Made by a program: the position numbers and the translations under genes. From an uncultured Opitutia bacterium (lineage in GTDB: Bacteria > Verrucomicrobiota > Verrucomicrobiia > Opitutales > UBA953), in NCBI GenBank assembly GCA_903882335.1, contig CAIRWP010000135.1, positions 1 through 14,620 of the forward strand: DNA of 14,620 nt. The letters are read 5' to 3'. Shown in pieces: positions 1 through 6,018 of this stretch. The notes beneath the pieces are model-generated. The model ran no database searches. It saw only the letters and a program-made list of their open reading frames with translations, and had not been told where the DNA came from. Numbering within the stretch: position 1 is the stretch's first letter; every line of letters begins with the position of its first letter.

Positions 1-105
1 CCCGATGACGAGCCCTTCGCGGCCTACCTGCGGCGCTGGGAGGCGAATACGCCGGCCGAGCACCAGGAGACCGTCCGGGGCGTGCGGAAGCTCTTCGGGC
101 TGTGA
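1..105 (+). CDS. C-terminal fragment of an unidentified protein (5' end outside window)
   Basis: The frame is open from the first base and ends in TGA at 103-105, giving the last 34 residues of a protein. The fragment is charged and probably helical, starting PDDEPFAAYLRRWE and ending RGVRKLFGL. The G/C-rich third codon positions resemble the other genes here. The downstream TM2-domain gene starts 44 bp after the stop, so the two could be co-transcribed. No family can be recognised from so short a tail. It is called coding because the frame is open to the edge, its composition is protein-like, and no other gene fills these bases. Confidence 0.55.
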   Translation, partial: PDDEPFAAYLRRWEANTPAEHQETVRGVRKLFGL

Positions 106-149
106 ATCTTTGAGGTGTCCTCCGCCCGCGCCGGCCTTAACCTGATTCC

Positions 150-461
150 ATGAGCGTAGCGCCTCCCCTGGTGAACCCGTCCGCCCGGAACCGCCTGGTC
201 TACATCCTCATCGCCCTCCATCTCGGTGTCCTCGGGACGCATGATTACTACTCCGGTCACTACCGACGGGGCCTGGTCAAACTCGGCCTGCTGGTTGCCT
301 GCTTCCTGGCGATGGCCGTGCTCTATTTCGGAGAAGTCCCCGCCGACTTCGCGTTCTTGGCCGACGCCTGCAGCGGGGGTCTGATCGCACTGGAACTGTG
401 GGCAATCATCGACGCGATCCGGGTGACCAAAGACGCCGATGGCGAACCGTTCACCTGGTAG
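150..461 (+). CDS. TM2 domain-containing small membrane protein
   Basis: This is a 103-residue integral membrane protein. Hydrophobic segments lie at about residues 16-30, 43-60 and 74-90. The first loop carries a TM2-family signature: HDYYSGHYRRGLVKL (31-45) corresponds to the usual H-R/D-F/Y-Y-x-G-x-x-x-x-G-x-x-(K/Q)-L block. LWAIIDAIRV (83-92) corresponds to the W-x-x-(I/W)-D motif in the second half of the domain. The spacer between the two halves is slightly long. TM2 proteins are widespread and mostly uncharacterised, so no reaction is claimed. The ATG at 150 has no Shine-Dalgarno sequence, but starting here keeps a short polar N-terminus before the first membrane segment. The stop is followed after 9 bp by a strong hairpin terminator. 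Confidence 0.8.
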   Translation: MSVAPPLVNPSARNRLVYILIALHLGVLGTHDYYSGHYRRGLVKLGLLVACFLAMAVLYFGEVPADFAFLADACSGGLIALELWAIIDAIRVTKDADGEPFTW

Positions 462-470
462 TCCGTAGGG

Positions 471-509
471 CCATGAAAAAGGCCGCCCAACGGGCGGCCT
501 TTTTCATGG
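471..509. terminator. Bidirectional intrinsic terminator between the TM2 gene and leuD
   Basis: A perfect 18-bp inverted repeat spans 471-488 and 492-509 around a 3-nt loop (aac). The core is a GC-rich stem (ggccgccc/gggcggcc) flanked by five A on the left and five T on the right. Either transcript therefore forms a strong hairpin followed by a U run. It lies 9 bp after the stop of the rightward TM2 gene and 14 bp after the stop of the leftward leuD, as expected for a shared terminator of convergent genes. Confidence 0.9.
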
Positions 510-523
510 GCGGGTCGGCAGGC

Positions 524-1144
524 TTACTTCCCGACGACGTAGGCGAGCGAACCGGCGGTCTGGTCGACGGCGGAGGCGCCATCGAGCAGGTCGGCGATCG
601 GGTCCCACTTGCCGTGGACGAGTCCATCTCGGGCGGAGGCGGCGATGCTGGCCTTCCAGGACTTGGCGCCGGCGGTCACGACGAGTTTCTCGACGTCCAC
701 GGTCACCTCGACGTCCGGGTGGGCGCGCACGAAAGCGTCGCAATCGGCGAGGTCGTCCTTGGAGAGGGTCACGCAAGGCACGCCAAGCGTGGTGGAGTTG
801 CCGAAGAAGATCTCGGCGAAGCTGCCGCCGACGAGGGCGGTGAAGCCGAAGCGCCAGATGGACTGCGGGGCGTGCTCGCGGGAGCTGCCGCAGCCGAAGT
901 TGAAGCCGACAACCATGACGCCCTGCTTGGCGGCGGCGATGCGCGCGGCCTGCGGGGAGTTCATGGGGTGATTGCTCTCCTTGCCGTCCGGGCCGGTGCG
1001 CTCGTCGCGGAAGGCATGCTGGCCGAGGTCGTCGAACGTGACGCAGCGCAGGAAGCGGGCGGGGATGATGCGGTCGGTGTCGATATCGTCGCCGGGGACG
1101 GCGAGGGCGAGACCTTTGACCTGGGTGACTTTGGCGAGGGACAT
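524..1144 (-). CDS. leuD: 3-isopropylmalate dehydratase small subunit
   Basis: LeuD is the small (swivelling) subunit of isopropylmalate isomerase, which with LeuC interconverts 2- and 3-isopropylmalate in cytoplasmic leucine synthesis. The 206-residue length is normal for the bacterial form. Family motifs are DDIDTDRIIPARF (19-31) and the substrate-binding loop GFNFGCGSSREHAP (80-93), both intact. The frame stays open upstream to 1390, but the ATG at 1144 begins the conserved N-terminus (MSLAKVTQVKG), and the upstream residues are low-complexity shadow sequence overlapping the next gene. No Shine-Dalgarno sequence precedes the start; a T-rich stretch with TTAATA lies just upstream. The gene is last in the leuC-small gene-leuD unit, 29 bp after the small gene's stop, and ends at the bidirectional terminator. 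Confidence 0.96.
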   Translation of the reverse strand: MSLAKVTQVKGLALAVPGDDIDTDRIIPARFLRCVTFDDLGQHAFRDERTGPDGKESNHPMNSPQAARIAAAKQGVMVVGFNFGCGSSREHAPQSIWRFGFTALVGGSFAEIFFGNSTTLGVPCVTLSKDDLADCDAFVRAHPDVEVTVDVEKLVVTAGAKSWKASIAASARDGLVHGKWDPIADLLDGASAVDQTAGSLAYVVGK

Positions 1145-1173
1145 GGGCAGCGGTATTAAGAAAAAGAGCGGAG

Positions 1174-1455
1174 TCAGGCGGCCCGGCGCACGATACAGAC
1201 GGGCATGGCAAGGGAATCGGCAAGGGAACGCAGACGCTCCTCGGCCACGGCGGCGGCCACGGAGTCGTCGGCGAACAGCAGGGCGTGCCCGTCCACGACC
1301 CACGGGAGGGTCACGGTGCAGACCGGCTTGCCGTCGTAATGGGCGTCGACGGTGACGTCGGCCTGGCAGGTGAGGCCCTCCGCGGCGCACGCGGCCGGCA
1401 CGGCGTCGCCCTGGGCGACGCGCGCGAGCACGCGGGTGACGGCGGAGTCGGACAT
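1174..1455 (-). CDS. Uncharacterised 93-residue protein encoded between leuC and leuD
   Basis: Its ATG (1455-1453) shares one base with the leuC stop (TAATG arrangement), so translational coupling to leuC is likely. It ends 29 bp before leuD. The protein is soluble-looking, with no signal peptide or membrane segment. An Ala-rich N-terminal helix (MSDSAVTRVLARVAQG) is followed by alternating strand-like sequence (QADVTVDAHYDGKPVCTVTL, 31-50), then a helix (VAAAVAEERLRSLADSL) and a final strand PVCIV. Four cysteines occur at 23, 30, 46 and 87. It resembles no part of LeuC or LeuD that I recognise, and I do not know its family. The position suggests a role tied to isopropylmalate isomerase, such as assembly, Fe-S cluster protection or regulation, but that is inference from context only. 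A longer frame running up to 1662 overlaps leuC and is not used. Confidence 0.75.
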   Translation of the reverse strand: MSDSAVTRVLARVAQGDAVPAACAAEGLTCQADVTVDAHYDGKPVCTVTLPWVVDGHALLFADDSVAAAVAEERLRSLADSLAMPVCIVRRAA

Positions 1456-2861
1456 TAGACCTTGAAGACTTCGCGGGCGTCGGCGACCTGGCCGGTGATG
1501 GCGGCGGCGATGACCATGATCGGGCTCATCAGCACGGTGCGGCCGGTCTGGGAACCCTGGCGGCCCTTGAAGTTGCGGTTCGAGGAGCTCGCGCAGAGCT
1601 GGTCGCCGACGAGCTTGTCGGGATTCATCGCGAGGCACATGGAGCAACCCGCGCCGCGCCACTCGAAGCCCGCCTCGGTGAAGACCTTGTCGAGACCCTC
1701 GTGGACGGCCTGGATGGCGGTGAGCTGCGAGCCGGGGACGACGATCGCCTTCACGGTCGGGCTGACCTTGCGGCCCTTGAGGTACTTGGCCGCCTCGCGG
1801 AGGTCGGAGATGCGGCCGTTGGTGCAGGAGCCGAGGAAGCAGACGTCGACCTTGGTGCCCTTGATCGGCGTGTCGGGCGACAGCTTCATGTGCTTGTAGG
1901 CGTCCTCCGCGGTGGCGCGGTCGGCGGCGTTGAGGGTCTCGAGCGCCGGCATCTTCTCGTCGATAAACACGGCCTGGCCGGGGGTGATACCCCAGGTGAC
2001 GGTCGGACGGATCGCGGCGGCGTCGAACTTGACGACGTCGTCGTAGGCGCAGCCGGGATCGGAGGCGAAGGACTGCCAGCGGGCGACGGCGGCATCCCAG
2101 CCGGCGGCCTTCGGAGCGTAGGGCTTCCCCTTGATGTAATCGAAGGTCTTCTGGTCCGGGTTGACGTAACCGCAGCGGGCGCCGCCTTCGATGGACATGT
2201 TGCAGACCGTCATGCGCTCCTCGAGGGAGAAGCCGTCGAAGGTCGAGCCGGCATACTCGTAGGCGTAGCCGATACCACCGTTGACGCCGAGGACGCGGAT
2301 GATGTGGAGGATGACGTCCTTGGCGTAGACCCCGGGGGCAAGCTGGCCGTTAACCTCGATGCGGCGCACCTTGAGGGGGCTAAGGGCGAGCGTCTGGGTC
2401 GCGAGCACGTCGCGGACCTGCGTGGTGCCGATGCCGAAGGCGATGGCCCCGAAGGCGCCGTGGGTGGCGGTGTGCGAATCGCCGCAGGCGATGGTCGTAC
2501 CCGGCTGGGTGATACCCTGCTCCGGTCCGACCATGTGGACGATACCCTGGGTGCCGGTATTGGTATCGAAGAAGCGGATGCCGAAGTCCTTGGTGTTCTT
2601 GCGGAGGGCCTCGATCATCTCCTGGGCGATCGGGTCGGAATAAGGCTCCTTGAGCTCATTGGTCGGGACGATGTGGTCGACCGTGGCGAAGGTCCGCTGG
2701 GGGTACTTCACCTTGAGGCCTAGGTCCCGGAGCATGCCGAAGGCCTGCGGGCTCGTCACCTCGTGGATGAGGTGCGTACCGATGAACAACTGGGTCTGCC
2801 CGTTCGGCAGTTTGCGCACGGTGTGTGCTTCCCAAACTTTCTGGAATAAGGTCTTGGCCAT
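1455..2861 (-). CDS. leuC: 3-isopropylmalate dehydratase large subunit
   Basis: LeuC is the catalytic [4Fe-4S] subunit of isopropylmalate isomerase, partner of LeuD in leucine biosynthesis. The 468-residue length matches the bacterial, aconitase-like family. Visible motifs are CGDSHTATHGAFGAIAFGIG (126-145) and the cluster-ligand cysteines: Cys346 in FLGSCTNGR, and Cys406 and Cys409 in GAGCSMCLAMN. The substrate-side motif SSSNRNFKGRQG (425-436) is also intact. The ATG at 2861 gives the standard MAKTLFQKVWEAHTV start. No Shine-Dalgarno sequence is seen upstream. It is first in a three-gene unit and overlaps the small downstream gene by one base. It diverges from the M60-type peptidase gene across about 100 bp containing a 12-bp inverted repeat. 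No T-box or leader-peptide attenuator was recognised. Confidence 0.97.
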   Translation of the reverse strand: MAKTLFQKVWEAHTVRKLPNGQTQLFIGTHLIHEVTSPQAFGMLRDLGLKVKYPQRTFATVDHIVPTNELKEPYSDPIAQEMIEALRKNTKDFGIRFFDTNTGTQGIVHMVGPEQGITQPGTTIACGDSHTATHGAFGAIAFGIGTTQVRDVLATQTLALSPLKVRRIEVNGQLAPGVYAKDVILHIIRVLGVNGGIGYAYEYAGSTFDGFSLEERMTVCNMSIEGGARCGYVNPDQKTFDYIKGKPYAPKAAGWDAAVARWQSFASDPGCAYDDVVKFDAAAIRPTVTWGITPGQAVFIDEKMPALETLNAADRATAEDAYKHMKLSPDTPIKGTKVDVCFLGSCTNGRISDLREAAKYLKGRKVSPTVKAIVVPGSQLTAIQAVHEGLDKVFTEAGFEWRGAGCSMCLAMNPDKLVGDQLCASSSNRNFKGRQGSQTGRTVLMSPIMVIAAAITGQVADAREVFKV

Positions 2862-2901
2862 CGGCGGTAAAGGTGAGGGGTCAACGTAGGACTGGGGGCG
2901 G

Positions 2902-2934
2902 GGCGGTCAATCCCACAGGCATGGATTGACCGCC
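2902..2934. promoter_or_regulatory. Perfect 12-bp inverted repeat between leuC and the M60 peptidase gene; possible operator over divergent promoters
   Basis: The arms ggcggtcaatcc (2902-2913) and ggattgaccgcc (2923-2934) are exact reverse complements separated by 9 nt. Each arm contains TTGACC, reading outward toward leuC on the minus strand and toward the peptidase gene on the plus strand, so each could be a -35 element. On the leuC side a weak -10-like TACGTT follows after 16 nt (2888-2883). On the peptidase side only A-rich sequence follows. A further GGTCAA occurs at 2879-2884, 26 bp from the copy in the left arm. No U run follows either arm, so a terminator is unlikely. A protein-binding dyad shared by the two genes is the favoured reading, but this is inference. 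Confidence 0.4.
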
Positions 2935-2962
2935 TCGCCAAAGAAGGGCAAAAAACATCCCG

Positions 2963-5044
2963 ATGGCCATCCAGCCCCGCCGCCCCGGTCGACGTTCGAC
3001 CCCCCCGCCCGAGTCACCGGGCTTCACCAGCAGCCCGCTGTACTGGTTCCTCCTCCTCTCGCTGCTGGTCGTGGCGGGCTTCCTGCTGCACAGCCGGCTC
3101 AACGAGTCCGCCGTCCCGGCGCCGTTGGTCGACACCCCTCCGCCCGAGACACCGAAGGTCATCCCCAAGGAGGAAACCAAGGTCATCGTGGCCGACCAAA
3201 CGCCCCCGCCCCCTCCCCCGACGCCGGTCGTGATGAACGACCCGCCCAAGCCGATGAAGCCGGCCGCCGAGGTCAAGGAGGAGGCCCTGAAATACAACCG
3301 CTTCTACAAGACGGTCTCGACCCGGCTCGTGAAGGCCCACGTCGGCGACCCGGCCCGCCTCACCCAGGAGGTCAAGGCCGCCCACGAGCTCCGCGCCTCC
3401 CCGGACAGCCCGCTGGCCGTACCCTCCGGCGACAGCGGGCTGCGCGCGAAGATCCGCAAGATCGTCGACGAGTATTGGGCCAGCCTCGACCCGGACCGCT
3501 GCGTCCCCCACCCCGACGCCGATAAATTCCCCGGGCCAGTGCTCGAGCCCGCCGACCGCGTGATCACGGCGGTCAACCTCCCAATCAACCGCTCGCGCTG
3601 GCACTCGACCGGCACGTACGCGGCCCCGGGCGAACGCATCACCTTCCGCCTTTCCTCGGGCGACGCCGACCTCGGGCTGGTCGCGCGCATCGGCTGCCAC
3701 TCCGACGATATCGTCGGGGCGACGAAGCGCGAAAGCTGGCATCGCTTCCCGGTCATCTGCCATTCGGTCGCCCTCAACAAGCGCACCGTGGAGCTGGCCA
3801 ACCCGTTCGGCGGGCCGATCTACATCGACATCCCTGGCGGGGAGAAGAACGTGAAATCTCGCGACCAGATCCGCGTCGAGATCGTCGGCGCCGTCGAGGC
3901 CCCGATCTTCATCCACGGCAAGACCACCCGCGCCGAATGGGAGAACCGCCGCCTGGCGCCGGCCCCGTGGGCCGAGATGGTGAGCGACCACATGGTCGTC
4001 TCCGTCCCCTCGAAATACATCCGTGAGCTACCCTTCGCCGAGGCGCAGGAACTGATGACGACTTGGATGGAGACCGTCGACGCCTGCGATTGGCTGGCGG
4101 CCTGGGGGACCCGCCGTTCGGCCGAGCGCGTCGTCTCCGACGCCGAGATCTCCATCGGCTGGATGCACTCGGGCTACCCGATCAAGTGCTACCTGGACAG
4201 CGCCAAGGACTCGGTGAACGTCCGGAAACTGAAGACCGAGGGCAACTGGGGCTTCTACCACGAGCTCGGCCACAACCACCAGTCGAGCCTCTGGACCTAC
4301 TCGGGCTACACCGAGGTCACCAACAACCTCTTCTCGCTCTACTGCATGGAGAAGATCTCCGGCAAGAAGCTCGGCGAGGGACACGGCGAGGACCTCGCGG
4401 TGATGGCGGCCGAGATGGCGCTGGACCCGAAGGCCCACGCGGCCTCGCCCTTCCACCTGCTCTCCCAGTACTATTTCCCGGTGAAGCAGTTCGGCTGGCA
4501 GAGCCTGCGTGACACCTTCGAGACGCTGTCCGACCGCCGCGATATCCGCAAGGCCGACGGCCTGGTGAAGAAGAACCTCGGTCTCGCCGGTCGCGAGGTC
4601 GAGAAGCAGCAGGAGGCTTTCGACAAGGAGAAGCACGACCTGGAACGTAAGATCAAGACCGCCCTCCGGGAGAAGAAGGACGCGGACAAGGTCGCCGCCG
4701 AGGCCCGCATGGCCGAGATCGCCAAGGAGGAGAAGAAGATTAAGGAAGCCCTCGGCGCCCTCTCCAAGTCGGACTCCGACGAGCGCAAGAAGGACATTTT
4801 CGTGCGCACGTGGTCCAAGGAGGTCGGCCACAACCTCGGGCCTTACTTCGCTAACTTCAGCTGGCCTTACACCGACTCGATGAAGACCTCGCTGGGCATC
4901 CTCAAACCGTGGATGCCGGCCAACTTCCCGCCGGCCAAGCCGGGCGCCAAGAAGAGCCCGGGGCCTTTGTTCGGCTCCAAGAACGAGGCCATGGCCGGCG
5001 CCGACGAGAAGCAGGGCGACAACAACACGGGCAACGCCCAATAG
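2963..5044 (+). CDS. Membrane-anchored M60-type (enhancin-like) zinc metallopeptidase with Pro-rich linker and coiled-coil insertion
   Basis: This 693-residue protein is predicted to be a zinc endopeptidase of the M60/enhancin-like family, whose known members attack mucin-type glycoproteins. A basic N-terminus (RRPGRRS) precedes one membrane segment (about 26-43). A proline-rich stretch (54-100, including PPPPPP at 81-86) comes next. The M60 N-terminal beta region follows, with GTYAAPGERITFRL (217-230), IGCHSDD (243-249) and RFPVI (261-265). The active site is HELGH (433-437) with Glu451 as the probable third zinc ligand. Residues of about 543-600 are a highly charged Lys/Glu/Ala coiled coil missing from the paralogue at 6019-7467. 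The tail is Lys/Gly/Pro-rich. Inside-positive topology would place the peptidase outside the cytoplasmic membrane. The ATG at 2963 lacks a Shine-Dalgarno sequence. No carbohydrate-binding module was recognised. Confidence 0.85.
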   Translation: MAIQPRRPGRRSTPPPESPGFTSSPLYWFLLLSLLVVAGFLLHSRLNESAVPAPLVDTPPPETPKVIPKEETKVIVADQTPPPPPPTPVVMNDPPKPMKPAAEVKEEALKYNRFYKTVSTRLVKAHVGDPARLTQEVKAAHELRASPDSPLAVPSGDSGLRAKIRKIVDEYWASLDPDRCVPHPDADKFPGPVLEPADRVITAVNLPINRSRWHSTGTYAAPGERITFRLSSGDADLGLVARIGCHSDDIVGATKRESWHRFPVICHSVALNKRTVELANPFGGPIYIDIPGGEKNVKSRDQIRVEIVGAVEAPIFIHGKTTRAEWENRRLAPAPWAEMVSDHMVVSVPSKYIRELPFAEAQELMTTWMETVDACDWLAAWGTRRSAERVVSDAEISIGWMHSGYPIKCYLDSAKDSVNVRKLKTEGNWGFYHELGHNHQSSLWTYSGYTEVTNNLFSLYCMEKISGKKLGEGHGEDLAVMAAEMALDPKAHAASPFHLLSQYYFPVKQFGWQSLRDTFETLSDRRDIRKADGLVKKNLGLAGREVEKQQEAFDKEKHDLERKIKTALREKKDADKVAAEARMAEIAKEEKKIKEALGALSKSDSDERKKDIFVRTWSKEVGHNLGPYFANFSWPYTDSMKTSLGILKPWMPANFPPAKPGAKKSPGPLFGSKNEAMAGADEKQGDNNTGNAQ

Positions 5045-5054
5045 GCACCGCGGC

Positions 5055-5086
5055 TTGACCCGACCGCCCGCCCCTCCCCTTATCCC
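5055..5086 (+). promoter_or_regulatory. Possible promoter of purU, very close to the start codon
   Basis: A good -35-like TTGACC lies at 5055-5060, and a -10-like TTATCC at 5080-5085 follows after a long 19-nt spacer. The intervening sequence is almost entirely C and G, so these two T-containing patches stand out. The purU ATG is at 5090, so transcription from here would begin at or next to the start codon and give a leaderless or nearly leaderless mRNA. The spacing is not ideal, so confidence is low. Confidence 0.25.
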
Positions 5087-5089
5087 GCC

Positions 5090-5944
5090 ATGGCCCGCCG
5101 CCTGACCCTCAGTTTCTCCTGCCCCGACACCACCGGCATCGTCGCCGAGGTCGCCGGTTTCGTCGCCCGCCACCGGGGCTCGATTACCGAGGCCAGCCAG
5201 CACACCGAGGCGGAGCTCCGCCGCTTCTTCATGCGGGTCGAGATCGAGGCCGAATCGCTCGACTTCCCGGCGGCCGAGTTCGGTGAGCGTTTCCGCCCCC
5301 TGGCCGAGCGCTTCGGCATGGCCTGGACGCTGTCGGACTCCGACCGCCCGCGCCGCGTGATAATCCTTTGCTCCAAGCAGGAGCACTGTCTCTACGACCT
5401 CCTCGCGCGGCAGGTTTCCCAGGACTTCCGCTTCGTCGTGCCCTGCGTCATCTCGAACCACGAGGCGCACCGCAAGGTCGTCGAGGCCCACGGTATCCCC
5501 TTCCACTTCATCCCCGTCACACCGGAGAACAAGGCCGACGCGTACCGGCGGATGGAGGCGATCTTCCGCGCCGAGCAGGCGGACCTCATCGTGCTGGCGC
5601 GCTACATGCAGGTGCTCGACGAGCAGCTCTGCCGCGACTTCGCCGGCAAGATCCTGAACATCCACCACTCGTTCCTGCCGTCCTTTGCCGGCGCCAAGCC
5701 CTACCACCAGGCCCACCGACGCGGCGTGAAACTCATCGGCGCGACCTGCCATTTCGTCACCCCGGAGCTGGACGAAGGCCCGATCGTCGAACAGGACGTC
5801 ATCCGGGTCGACCACTCGGACACGCCGGAGGACATGGTGCAGCTTGGCAAGGACATCGAGAAGGTCGTGCTGGCCCGCGGGCTCCGCGCCGTGGTCGAGG
5901 ACCGCGTGCTGCTGGCCGGGAACAACAAGACCGTGGTGTTCTGA
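5090..5944 (+). CDS. purU: Formyltetrahydrofolate deformylase
   Basis: PurU hydrolyses 10-formyl-tetrahydrofolate to formate and tetrahydrofolate, balancing one-carbon pools and supplying formate for PurT-type purine synthesis. The 284-residue length is typical. An ACT domain occupies about residues 1-80 (LSFSCPDTTGIVAEVAGFVA; RFFMRVEIE). The formyltransferase-fold catalytic domain follows (about 87-284). The catalytic trio is intact: Asn190 and His192 in LNIHHSFLPSF, and Asp228 in ELDEGPI. The ATG at 5090 gives the usual short lead into the ACT domain. It lies 45 bp after the upstream M60 peptidase gene and 74 bp before its paralogue, with no functional link obvious from the families. Two in-frame stops (TGA TAA) end the gene. 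Confidence 0.96.
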   Translation: MARRLTLSFSCPDTTGIVAEVAGFVARHRGSITEASQHTEAELRRFFMRVEIEAESLDFPAAEFGERFRPLAERFGMAWTLSDSDRPRRVIILCSKQEHCLYDLLARQVSQDFRFVVPCVISNHEAHRKVVEAHGIPFHFIPVTPENKADAYRRMEAIFRAEQADLIVLARYMQVLDEQLCRDFAGKILNIHHSFLPSFAGAKPYHQAHRRGVKLIGATCHFVTPELDEGPIVEQDVIRVDHSDTPEDMVQLGKDIEKVVLARGLRAVVEDRVLLAGNNKTVVF

Positions 5945-5973
5945 TAAGGGCGGGTTTCGCTCAATAGCTCTTT

Positions 5974-5987
5974 ACGCTTTAAAGCGT
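5974..5987. repeat. 14-bp perfect palindrome upstream of the second M60 peptidase gene
   Basis: acgctttaaagcgt reads the same on both strands and sits in an AT-richer patch of the purU to M60 intergenic region (5945-6018). Its centre TTTAAA (5978-5983) could serve as a weak -10 element, with TTCGCT (5956-5961) 16 nt upstream as a poor -35. It may be an operator half-overlapping the promoter of the 6019 gene. No T run follows, so it is not a convincing purU terminator. Confidence 0.3.
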
Positions 5988-6018
5988 GTTCGGTGAGGGT
6001 TCTATCAGGACCACGCCC

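Noticed and set aside
1145..1390. Upstream extension of leuD by 82 codons
   Set aside because: The extension is Arg-rich non-family sequence overlapping the small gene; LeuD homology begins at the ATG at 1144.
1456..1662. Upstream extension of the small leu-operon gene into leuC
   Set aside because: The extension lies inside the conserved C-terminal part of leuC and reads as Arg/His/Pro-rich shadow; the TAATG junction gives a natural start at 1455.
1701..2723. A 340-codon open frame on the plus strand opposite leuC
   Set aside because: Antisense of leuC, repetitive Gly/Asp/Val composition, no family resemblance.
4028..5815. A 595-codon open frame on the minus strand across the end of the M60 gene and purU
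   Set aside because: Its translation is Val/Gly/Leu/Asp/Arg low-complexity typical of the antisense of GC-rich genes, and it overlaps two well-recognised plus-strand genes.
5986..6018. Earlier start for the second M60 gene
   Set aside because: It would add 11 polar residues ahead of a clear signal peptide and starts inside the 14-bp palindrome.
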